64,000 nt of DNA, from positions 2,046,001-2,110,000 of the forward strand of contig NZ_FOJB01000001.1 in the NCBI RefSeq assembly GCF_900109955.1. Reading direction: 5' to 3'. The notes under the pieces were generated by a model, which had not been told where the DNA came from, did no database searches, and saw nothing but the letters and a program-made list of their open reading frames with translations. Numbering within the stretch: the stretch's first letter is position 1; every line of letters begins with the position of its first letter. The DNA comes from Aliiroseovarius sediminilitoris (GTDB lineage: Bacteria; Pseudomonadota; Alphaproteobacteria; Rhodobacterales; Rhodobacteraceae). This document shows, in pieces, positions 19,046-26,736 of this stretch. Position numbers and translations under genes: made by a program.

Positions 19046-20425
19046 TTACTGCCGCAGCCGCTGAGCCTTCGACGCGTCTTGCAACGACCAGTATTGCAGG
19101 GCATCGCGAATGCCCTCAGCCGCCTGTCTGCGCCAGTTTTCGTCCTGCAACAGCTTGCGATCACGAGGCGAGGACAGAAACCCCAGTTCGATCAGGGCCG
19201 ATGGAATGTCCGGCGCTTTCAGCACCGAAAATCCTGCCTTCATGCGCGGGGATTTGTAACTGGAGCCAGTGGCGGAATAGATCCCTTCGACCAGAGCATC
19301 GGCCAGTGCCTCGGCCCTCGGGGTGGTTTCGGTGCGCGCCAGATCCATCAGGACCAACGCCACCTCGTCCGACTGACGGGTCAGATCGACGCCCGCCAGA
19401 ATGTCGCCCCGGTCGTGCCGCTCGGCGAGCGATTGCGAGGCCGCATCGGTTGCGTCTTCGGACAGGGTATAGACCGTGGCCCCGGTCGCGCGACCCTGAG
19501 CCAAGGCATCTGCATGCAGTGACAGGAATACATCGGCACCGGCCCGGCGGGCGATGGTCACGCGTTCTTCCAACGGGACGAACATATCGCGGTCACGGGT
19601 CATCACGACCTTGAAGCCCCCCGTCCGCAGCAGGGTTTCTTTCAGTTGGCGCGCGAAGGTCAGCATCAGGTCGGCTTCAACCACATCTTCGCGTTCCGCA
19701 CCGGGATCAATGCCACCATGGCCAGGATCAAGCACCACCACCAGATCGCCAAACCCGGTCTGGCGGGTTTTGGGCGACGGCATGGGGCGCGGCGTGACGG
19801 GGGTGAATACGGCGCTGTCCGGCGCGCCGGTGGTTGCGGCGAACGCCTGCGGCGTCGATTGCGCAAGGTCCAGCCGCATCAGTGCTGTGCTGTCTGCGGT
19901 GTCTGTGCTGGTCATCCATGCGTTTTCCACCACCATCGGGGCGGCAAGCGTCAGGACAAGCCGGGTCCAGCCGGGACGAAACAGCCCTGCCCGCATCTCG
20001 ACGATACGGTCCGAAGCCGCGAGCACAGCTTGCGGATCAAGCCCTGCCCAGTCCAGCTCCGAGAAGTCCACCACGACACGCTGCGGATCATCGAGTGTAA
20101 AGACCCGCCACGGCACCGCGCGGGACATCTCGATCTCAAGCGCAGCGCCGCGCCATCGATCGGTGATCGTGACCCCTGCGCCCTTCAGCCGCGCCAGCCC
20201 GGTCAGCGTTTGAGCAGCGGTGTCCGGCGCGCGTGAAGGGGGGGCGATAGTCACTGCGGCAGAAACATCGGGCATGCCGATGGCATACTGCGCTGGCCGG
20301 GGCTCCGGCGGCACGGATGTGATCGGCGCCGCCGTCTCCTGCCCGAAGCCTGCCCCTGCCATCAGGGCAGAGAAACACGCCGCCCGCAGGATCGTCCCCG
20401 CCCCGCGTTTCGTCCGTCTTGTCAT
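19046..20425 (-). CDS. N-acetylmuramoyl-L-alanine amidase, AMIN plus Amidase_3 (AmiC-like)
   Basis: A 459-residue exported enzyme. A signal peptide (hydrophobic ILRAACFSALMAGAGFG ending near residue 29) precedes an AMIN domain (about 75-185) that localises amidases to the envelope or septum. The Amidase_3 catalytic domain runs from about 228 with the zinc ligands in VVLDPGHGGIDPGA, the Glu in AEREDVVEADLML, VFLSLHADAL and the catalytic Glu in SALIELGFLS. It cleaves the amide between MurNAc and the stem peptide, typically during cell separation. Length is usual for the AmiC type. An exact 13-bp tandem repeat lies at its 5' end. Confidence 0.93.
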   Translation of the reverse strand: MTRRTKRGAGTILRAACFSALMAGAGFGQETAAPITSVPPEPRPAQYAIGMPDVSAAVTIAPPSRAPDTAAQTLTGLARLKGAGVTITDRWRGAALEIEMSRAVPWRVFTLDDPQRVVVDFSELDWAGLDPQAVLAASDRIVEMRAGLFRPGWTRLVLTLAAPMVVENAWMTSTDTADSTALMRLDLAQSTPQAFAATTGAPDSAVFTPVTPRPMPSPKTRQTGFGDLVVVLDPGHGGIDPGAEREDVVEADLMLTFARQLKETLLRTGGFKVVMTRDRDMFVPLEERVTIARRAGADVFLSLHADALAQGRATGATVYTLSEDATDAASQSLAERHDRGDILAGVDLTRQSDEVALVLMDLARTETTPRAEALADALVEGIYSATGSSYKSPRMKAGFSVLKAPDIPSALIELGFLSSPRDRKLLQDENWRRQAAEGIRDALQYWSLQDASKAQRLRQ

Positions 20426-20427
20426 CG

Positions 20428-20453
20428 TGGTTTGACCTTGTGGTTTGACCTTG
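20428..20453. repeat. Exact 13-bp tandem repeat just upstream of the amidase start
   Basis: The unit TGGTTTGACCTTG occurs twice head to tail beginning three bases before the ATG. On the mRNA each unit contains AAGGTC, so the likely ribosome binding site is duplicated. One copy is spaced for translation from the ATG at 20425; the other lies 13 bases further away. Confidence 0.7.
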
Positions 20454-20521
20454 CCCGAGCTGTGTTCTGACCGGAGCTTATCAAGCCCCGCCCGGAAGGT
20501 CAGCCGCTAATGGATGTGGTT

Positions 20522-21160
20522 TCAGCTTTCTTCGCGTATAGTGGCGATGATCTGTTCAATCTGCTCCAGCGGCATTTAGCCACGCGCCATGCAGTCCTGC
20601 ATCACGAAAGCAGGGATTCCGGTGATCTGCGACCGTTGCCCCAACGCCCGGTTCTCGGCCAGAACGGTGTCAACATTGGGGGTGTTCATCCCATCTGCAA
20701 TCGCCTGCCCGTCCAGCCCCAGATCGTCGCCCAGCCTGATCAGGCGTTCGGTCGTTACATTGCCCCGCACCGTGATCAGAGCGTCATGCAGCGCGGCGTA
20801 CGCCTCTTCCCCAAACTGGCTCTTGGCCGAGATCGCAAAACGCGCCGAAAGCATGCTGGCTTCGCTGAGAATCGGGAATTCCCTCAGGATCAGGCGCACG
20901 CCCTTGTCCTTTTCCAGAAGCTCTTGCAGAACGTCATAGGATTTACGGCAGTATCCACATTGGTCGTCGGCTTGACGTTTCTCCAACTCGCCGATGGCCT
21001 CCATCAGCACTTCGGGGTTATCCAGAAGACAGGCGCGGACCTCGTCACGAAAGCCGTTGCGTTCATCATCCGTCATGCTGGTCAGATCAAGCGCGGTGCC
21101 CGGCAGGGCCGTGGCCAATGTCAGCGCGGTGGTCATGGCCAGGGTCCGTGTGAATGTCAT
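20522..21160 (-). pseudogene. Damaged DsbA-family thiol-disulfide oxidoreductase
   Basis: The open part (20576-21160) starts with a signal peptide (MTFTRTLAMTTALTLATALP) and continues through NPEVLMEAIGELEKRQADDQ directly into CGYCRKSYDVL. In DsbA-family proteins of this type about 45 residues, including the first thioredoxin strand (an ...LVEF.DY... sequence), separate the helix from the CxYC site; here they are missing. The frame then stops with TAA after MQDCMARG, but the same frame continues as MPLEQIEQIIATIREES and ends at 20522, which is the expected C-terminal helix. An internal deletion plus a nonsense change together suggest a dying gene, although a short expressed protein cannot be excluded. 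Confidence 0.7.
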
Positions 21161-21328
21161 GTCGTTTGTCCGTTCTTGTTGGGCCGCACCACCTGGGCGC
21201 ACAAATACTCTGGCAATCGGGCGCGCCATGTAACAGCACTGGCCTGCGACAATATCCGCGACAGCGCAGCATTGACTTTGTTACGCGCCAAGGGCACCCA
21301 CACGGGCGCGCAGCATGATGAGGACGCC

Positions 21329-22483
21329 ATGAAAAACTCCACCCGCGGCATTGTCGATCCGTTTATTGTCATGGATGTGATGGAAGCCGCCCGCGCCGCC
21401 GAGGCATCCGGGCGTGACATCATTCACATGGAGGTGGGCCAGCCCTCGACCCCGGCGCCGGACAAGGCCCGCGCAGCACTGGTGGATGCCATGGGTGGTG
21501 ACGCGCTGGGGTACACCGTTTCCCTTGGCCTTCCGGCACTTCGGGAAGGCATCGCAAGCCTATATAAAGATTGGTATAATCTTGAGATCGAGCCAGCGCG
21601 CGTGGTGGTCACACCCGGCAGTTCGGGCGCGTTCATTCTGGCCTTCACCGCACTGTTTGACGCGGGCGAAAAGGTGGGGTTGGGCGAACCGGGCTACCCG
21701 TCCTATCGGCAAATTCTGAAAGCTCTGAACCTGACACCGGTGGGCATTCCGACCCGCGCGGATAACCGCCTGCAACCTGTCCCCTCTGAAATCCCCGGCG
21801 ATCTGGCCGGGTTGATCACCGCCTCGCCCGCCAACCCGTCAGGCACGATGCTGGATCACGCGGCGCTGGAAGGGTTGATCAGCACCTGCCACGCGCAAGG
21901 CACCAGCTTCATTGCTGATGAAATCTATCACGGTCTGCAATACGAAGGCCGTGCCATATCGGCACTGGAAGTGTCGGACGACATCTATGTGATCAACAGT
22001 TTCTCGAAATATTTCTCGATGACCGGTTGGCGCGTTGGCTGGATGATCGTGCCCAAGGATCATGTGCGGCTGATCGAGCGGCTGGCCCAGAACATGTTCA
22101 TCTGTCCGTCGCACGCCAGCCAGATTGCAGCCCTTGGTGCGCTGGATGCGCGGGACGAGTTGGACGCGAACCTTGCCACATACGCCGCCAATCGTCAGAT
22201 GATGATCGAGGAACTGCCCAAGATCGGCTTTGGCAATTTCGCCCCACCCGATGGCGCGTTCTATATCTATGCCGATGTCAGCGGTCTGACCGACGACAGC
22301 CGGGCCCTTGCTGCTGAAATTCTGGACAAGGCCGGGGTCGCCGTGACCCCCGGCATGGATTTCGATCCTGTGCGTGGTCATCAGACCCTGCGGTTTTCTT
22401 ATGCCCGGTCGACGGATGAGATCCGGGAGGGGCTGACACGGCTGGCTACGTTTATGGCGACCCGTTCCTGTGATAAGCGCTGA
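21329..22483 (+). CDS. PLP-dependent aminotransferase, class I/II
   Basis: A 384-residue fold-type I aminotransferase. Visible landmarks are HMEVGQPSTPAP at the N-terminus, VVVTPGSSGAFILAF (PLP phosphate loop), SPANPSGTML (substrate carboxylate), IADEIYHGLQYEG (the PLP-ring Asp and Tyr) and INSFSKYFSMTGWRVGW with the Schiff-base Lys. The final RFSYARSTDEIREG includes the second substrate-binding Arg. The start at 21329 has GAGGA five bases upstream; the long frame open before it overlaps the divergent DsbA-like gene and is not coding. The amino-acid substrate is not evident. Confidence 0.93.
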   Translation: MKNSTRGIVDPFIVMDVMEAARAAEASGRDIIHMEVGQPSTPAPDKARAALVDAMGGDALGYTVSLGLPALREGIASLYKDWYNLEIEPARVVVTPGSSGAFILAFTALFDAGEKVGLGEPGYPSYRQILKALNLTPVGIPTRADNRLQPVPSEIPGDLAGLITASPANPSGTMLDHAALEGLISTCHAQGTSFIADEIYHGLQYEGRAISALEVSDDIYVINSFSKYFSMTGWRVGWMIVPKDHVRLIERLAQNMFICPSHASQIAALGALDARDELDANLATYAANRQMMIEELPKIGFGNFAPPDGAFYIYADVSGLTDDSRALAAEILDKAGVAVTPGMDFDPVRGHQTLRFSYARSTDEIREGLTRLATFMATRSCDKR

Positions 22484-22532
22484 CACACGAAGCGAATCGG
22501 CTAAGCTGCGCGCCTTTGATCGACCTACAAGA

Positions 22533-22583
22533 AAACTGGCATTTTCCACGATCGGTGGACAATGGATCGCTCATTGCCAGTTT
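22533..22583. other. Nested inverted repeat in front of the RTX/Hint gene
   Basis: An outer pair, AAACTGGCA (22533) and TGCCAGTTT (22575), encloses an inner pair, TCCAC and GTGGA, around GATCG. It starts 50 bases after the aminotransferase stop and could end that transcript, or act as a regulatory site for the Hint gene. No T run follows. The remaining 160 bp before the Hint gene are unusually AT-rich for this window and include another dyad, ATTTCAA and TTGAAAT, at 22618-22635. Confidence 0.45.
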
Positions 22584-22745
22584 AGTGTGTCCCTCCCCTA
22601 AAATAGTGAGGTGCAGTATTTCAAATTCTTGAAATATGGCGCTTTTTTCTATATTTTGTCTTTTCTTTGCCCGGTTGACGTTTAAGTAATGGAACTATCG
22701 GAAGGTGGAACTTCCAATAGTGTTAACGAATGTATGAGTATTTAA

Positions 22746-24836
22746 ATGCCCCAGGGTTATCTGGTTCAACTTGGCGACTATTCGCTGGATGCAGGCGACA
22801 GCATCGGCGGCCCACTGGCAACCTTCACGACCACTTCGACTATTGGTGCGGGCGAATGGGTTTGGTCTGGGACCTATAATGGCACCACCTACACAAACAC
22901 CACCGAACCCGGCGTGTACTACGAAGCATCGGACGGAAACGTCTATTTCGTACCCGATTACGGCCCCGTATCCACGATTTCATCATCTTCGGTGGTCTCA
23001 GCACCCGCCTATGCAACAGATGATGGGGTTCTGACCGGAACGTCGGGTGACGACGTCATTGATGGCAGCTTCACCGATGAAGACGGCGATGTGGTCGATG
23101 GTGGCGATGGCACCGGCGTCGGCGGCAATGACGATGTGATTTTCGGCTACGCTGGCAACGACACAATCGCGTCCGGTGCGGCAAATGACACGATCGAAGG
23201 TGGCGAAGGCAACGACACGATTGATGGCGGCGCAGGTGATGATGTCATCTATGGCGACGACAAACCGCCGGTTGACACAACTGAAGTTCTGGACTGGAGT
23301 GCGCAAGGCGGTGATGGCACGAATCTGAGTGCGGGTTTCACCCAGAACACCGGCGAGATGGATGTAACGGTCAGCTTTTCGAGCGACGGAACCAACAGCC
23401 CGGTCTACCGCGTCGAGACAAGCGACACGACCTATGTTGCCTCGGGTGAGGATTTTGACAGCAACTCAAGCCTTTACCTTTATGGTAACGGCGATGGCAC
23501 GACGTCGACGACGACGATTGACTTCGCTGCCGCCACAGGCGCCGCTTCTTTGGATGACGTCGAAAACGTATCTTTCCGCATCAATGATGTGGATTGGGGG
23601 TCAGGCAACCACACCGATGTGGTGACAGTAAACGCGATTGACGCAAACGGCGATCCGGTCACAGTCACGCTGACACCGGGAGGTGGAGACACTGTATCCG
23701 GCAACACTGTCACGGCAAATAATGTGGGCGAAAGCCAATCCGATCTGGGTGGCTCGGTTCTGGTCGAGATCGCGGGTCCGGTCAGCGAGATCGAGATCAT
23801 CTATGGCAACGCTCAATCCGGCACGCAAGCGATCTGGGTCTCGGATGTCCATTTTGACACAATCCCCGATCCATCCCAAGGCGGTGACGACACCATTGAC
23901 GGCGGCGGCGGCGACGATGTTATTTATGGCCAAGGTGGCAATGACTCGCTGACCGGTGGGCTGGGTGCCGACACGCTGGACGGCGGCGCAGGCGGTGACA
24001 CGCTGAACGTTGCGGCAGGCGATACAGCATCGGGTGGCACCGGCTCGGACACGTTCAATCTGGATGCCGCGACGGCACTGGACGGTTCAGGTCCGACCAT
24101 CACCATCGACGGCGGCGAAGACGATGATGATAGCGACACGGATACGCTCTATCTGAACCACCTTGTCGACGATTGGGACGACGTGGTTTTTGATCCGGGC
24201 AACTCGGAAAACGGGACCGCGACGCTGTCCGACGGCACCACGCTGACCTTCTCAAATATCGAAAGCGTCATTATCTGCTTTACCACGGATACCCTGATCC
24301 AGACCGACCGCGGTGAACGCCCCATTCAGGATCTGCGGCCCGGTGACTTGGTTGTGACGCGAGATAACGGCCTGCAACCCATTCGCTGGATGGGTCAGAA
24401 AACCGTGTCGGGTAAAGGTAAACTGGCCCCGATCCAGATTGCTCAGGGCCGGTTTGGGAACGATAAGCCTTTGTTGGTCTCGCCACAGCACCGTATGGTA
24501 TATGCCGGACACGAAGCGACCCTGTTATTTGCAGAACGTGAAGTGCTGGTGCCCGCCAAACACCTGCTGGACGGCAAAAGCGTGGTGGTCAAGCCAACGG
24601 ATCAAGTGACCTATTTCCACATGATGTTTGACCGGCACGAGGTTGTTTTTGCCAACAAAGCCGCCACTGAAAGTTTTCACCCGGGGCATGAAGGTCTGGG
24701 TGCCGTCGACGCCGCCGCCCGGGAAGAACTGTTCACCCTGTTCCCCGATCTGCGCGCGGACCCGCGCCACTATGGTAATACTGCCCGGATCGTTCTGCGC
24801 GCGTTCGAGGCTCGCGCGTTGCCCCGCGTCGCCTAG
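22746..24836 (+). CDS. RTX-repeat protein with C-terminal Hint (Hedgehog/intein-type) domain
   Basis: A 696-residue acidic protein without a signal peptide. Glycine/aspartate-rich calcium-binding nonapeptides occur in two blocks (about residues 95-175, with GEGNDTIDGGAGDDVIYG, and 378-430, with GGGGDDVIYGQGGNDSL). Between them is a Ser/Thr/Asp-rich beta-type region. The last 190 residues are a Hint_2 domain starting at Cys511 (ICFTTDTLIQTDRGERPIQD) with block B SPQHRM (His582) and FDRHEVVFANK. RTX blocks indicate export by a type I system, which is not in the window. In Hint domains the first Cys can drive self-cleavage, so the protein may process itself. Confidence 0.85.
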   Translation: MPQGYLVQLGDYSLDAGDSIGGPLATFTTTSTIGAGEWVWSGTYNGTTYTNTTEPGVYYEASDGNVYFVPDYGPVSTISSSSVVSAPAYATDDGVLTGTSGDDVIDGSFTDEDGDVVDGGDGTGVGGNDDVIFGYAGNDTIASGAANDTIEGGEGNDTIDGGAGDDVIYGDDKPPVDTTEVLDWSAQGGDGTNLSAGFTQNTGEMDVTVSFSSDGTNSPVYRVETSDTTYVASGEDFDSNSSLYLYGNGDGTTSTTTIDFAAATGAASLDDVENVSFRINDVDWGSGNHTDVVTVNAIDANGDPVTVTLTPGGGDTVSGNTVTANNVGESQSDLGGSVLVEIAGPVSEIEIIYGNAQSGTQAIWVSDVHFDTIPDPSQGGDDTIDGGGGDDVIYGQGGNDSLTGGLGADTLDGGAGGDTLNVAAGDTASGGTGSDTFNLDAATALDGSGPTITIDGGEDDDDSDTDTLYLNHLVDDWDDVVFDPGNSENGTATLSDGTTLTFSNIESVIICFTTDTLIQTDRGERPIQDLRPGDLVVTRDNGLQPIRWMGQKTVSGKGKLAPIQIAQGRFGNDKPLLVSPQHRMVYAGHEATLLFAEREVLVPAKHLLDGKSVVVKPTDQVTYFHMMFDRHEVVFANKAATESFHPGHEGLGAVDAAAREELFTLFPDLRADPRHYGNTARIVLRAFEARALPRVA

Positions 24837-24877
24837 GACGGATTGTCCCTCACGGCAAAAGATTTCGGCACCTTGCT

Positions 24878-25200
24878 TTATTCGTCGACGCGGCTGATAC
24901 CGTTTTCCGGCGGTAGCGCGCGATTGAAGACAATGCCATTTGCAAACTCGGCATGGCCGCTCTCATCGACAGGTGCCATATCGCCAATCTTTCAGTGATA
25001 CACCCAAGGGTCCACCTCGTTTGCCCCAACAAAGGCGATGCCGGCGTGATACGAGGCTCTTGAATCTTCTGGATCAGGGGTGGTCCTGCCCGGTTACGAA
25101 CACCAGAGGTGTCGCCGTGGTTCGCAGCACAAGTCGCCGCCAACACCTTGTGGCTGTTCTGTTGTCCATGGGTTTGTTCGGGCATCCCAATCGAAACATG
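24878..25200 (-). pseudogene. Broken gene of unknown family, C-terminal part
   Basis: On the minus strand one frame reads SYHAGIAFVGANEVDPWVYH, then a TGA at 24992-24994, then KIGDMAPVDESGHAEFANG and IVFNRALPPENGISRVDE before a natural TAA at 24878. The text on both sides of the TGA is protein-like and has no other stop. Upstream, near 25085, the coherent reading (TPLVFVTGQDHP) continues in a different frame, so there is also a frameshift. At least two lesions make a functional product unlikely. I do not recognise the family. The 157-codon frame that is open here is not the coding one. Confidence 0.55.
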
Positions 25201-25422
25201 CAGACCCTTTTGCCCCCTTGGCAGAACATCGGTTCCGCTTGTGCAACACTTACATCGCATTGCAGGGCGGGTCGCCCACCTGATTTCGGTTGGCCAGTCA
25301 GAACGCCAACAGCACAAGACCACTTAGATCAACTTCGGGTTTGATCACATCATGAGACCCGCTTTCCAGACCGCCACCACAGGCGTTACAGCAACAAGAA
25401 GGTCAACACCGAACCGCGCGGA
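25201..25422. other. Non-coding stretch behind the broken gene
   Basis: No frame with family-like sequence is seen between the broken gene at 24.9-25.2 kb and the stop of the glutamine amidotransferase gene. Part of it may be the unrecognisable N-terminal end of the broken gene. Confidence 0.4.
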
Positions 25423-26208
25423 TCAGGCCACGGATGGCCGCACGGGACGGCGTGCGCCCAACCGAGCGGCCCAATCGCGCGCTGCATCACCAAAGGCGCG
25501 GAACAGGATTTGTGACACGGGATCCTGGGTGGCGTTGTATTCCGGATGCCACTGCACCGAAAGGGTGAAGCCAGGGGCATCCTTGATCATGATGGCTTCC
25601 GGTGTGCCATCATCGGCGTGACCCTCTATCACGATGCGCGACCCGGCGGTCTTGATCCCTTGCCCGTGCAATGTGTTGGTGCGCACGCAGGTGGCCCCCA
25701 GCAACTGGTGAAACACACCGCCCTCCTGCAAATGAACATCGTGTCTGATGGCGAACTTTTCCTCCAACGAGCCATCAGGCGGCATTCGGTGGTTCATACG
25801 CCCCGGCAGATCTCGAATTTCGGGATAGAGCGTGCCGCCCATGGCAACGTTGACTTCCTGAAACCCACGACAGATGCCAAAGAACGGCTGACCACGATCA
25901 ACACAGGCCCGGATCAGTGGCAGGGTGATGGCGTCGCGGCAGCGATCAAATTCGCCATGCGCCTCGGTTTCATCCTCGCCATATTCGGCGGGGTGGACAT
26001 TGGGTCGCCCCCCGGTGAACAGAAAGCCATCGCAGGTGTCCAGCAGCTCATCCACCGTCACAAAGCGCGGATCGGAAGGCACGATCAGCGGCAGACAGCC
26101 CGAAACCAGCGAAATGGCTTCGGAATTCATCGTTCCGCCCGCATGGGACGGATACTGGTCATTGATCAGATAGGTGTTGCCAATGATACCGATGATGGGC
26201 CGTGTCAT
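25423..26208 (-). CDS. Class-I glutamine amidotransferase-like gamma-glutamyl hydrolase (PuuD-like)
   Basis: A 261-residue member of the peptidase C26 family. The nucleophile Cys is in PFFGICRGFQEVNVAMGG (near residue 117), and the His-Glu partners are in SVQWHPEYN close to the C-terminus; the N-terminal IIGIIGNTYLI strand and GFLFTGGRPNVHP loop are also typical. Characterised relatives hydrolyse gamma-glutamyl-GABA in putrescine breakdown, but some act on other gamma-glutamyl compounds. No other polyamine gene is next to it, so the substrate is left open. The catalytic triad looks complete. Confidence 0.88.
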   Translation of the reverse strand: MTRPIIGIIGNTYLINDQYPSHAGGTMNSEAISLVSGCLPLIVPSDPRFVTVDELLDTCDGFLFTGGRPNVHPAEYGEDETEAHGEFDRCRDAITLPLIRACVDRGQPFFGICRGFQEVNVAMGGTLYPEIRDLPGRMNHRMPPDGSLEEKFAIRHDVHLQEGGVFHQLLGATCVRTNTLHGQGIKTAGSRIVIEGHADDGTPEAIMIKDAPGFTLSVQWHPEYNATQDPVSQILFRAFGDAARDWAARLGARRPVRPSVA

Positions 26209-26283
26209 ACCTGCTCCGGGAACTCAGTTCGGTTGCAGAGGATACTGGAACCATAGCAGCGATACAACGGGCGGCGCTACCAT

Positions 26284-26712
26284 TTACCCCTCGGCCACAA
26301 GCCCGGCCGCGACAATCCCGGCTTCGCCCGCGGCCATATCGTTTTCCGACGTATCCCCCGTGACGCCAACACCGCCAACGACATCGCCCGCAGCGTTCCG
26401 GACCACAAAGCCGCCCGGAACTGGCACCAGCTTACCACTATAGGCAGCATTGGCCGCAGCGATGAAATAGGCTTGCGCCTCTGCACGGTCGCGCTGCGCG
26501 GTTCCGCCAATGCCCAGCATGACCGAGCCATGGGCCTTGCCAAACGCCAGTTCGAACCGGCCCACCGGCGCGCCGTCGGAGCGTTCAAAGGCGATCAGAT
26601 GCCCGCCCGCATCCACCACCGCGACCGACAGGGGTTTCATCCTGGCCTTGACGCCATGGTCCAGAGCTTCGCGGACAATGATCCGCGCGGCGTCCAGTGT
26701 GATCTTGTTCAT
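26284..26712 (-). CDS. glcG: GlcG/HbpS family protein
   Basis: A 142-residue single-domain protein starting MNKITLDAARIIVREALDHG, with PLSVAVVDAGGHLIAFERSDGA and the glycine-rich C-terminal GGFVVRNAAGDVVGGVGVTG that define GlcG/HbpS. Some relatives bind haem or cobalamin; most have no known activity. It follows glcB by 24 bp on the same strand. GlcG is encoded beside malate synthase G in the glycolate locus of E. coli, so a link to glyoxylate metabolism is plausible here. It is probably cytoplasmic: there is no signal peptide. Confidence 0.85.
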   Translation of the reverse strand: MNKITLDAARIIVREALDHGVKARMKPLSVAVVDAGGHLIAFERSDGAPVGRFELAFGKAHGSVMLGIGGTAQRDRAEAQAYFIAAANAAYSGKLVPVPGGFVVRNAAGDVVGGVGVTGDTSENDMAAGEAGIVAAGLVAEG

Positions 26713-26736
26713 CTCAATCCTCCTTCCGAGGGTGGC

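Noticed and set aside
23060-24050. Tandem DNA repeats that first looked like an array
   Set aside because: They are codon-level repeats of RTX nonapeptides inside the Hint gene. There are no constant spacers, so not CRISPR or satellite DNA.
24850-25323. 157-codon minus-strand ORF
   Set aside because: The protein-like text here lies in another frame, broken by a stop and a frameshift; the open frame itself looks random.
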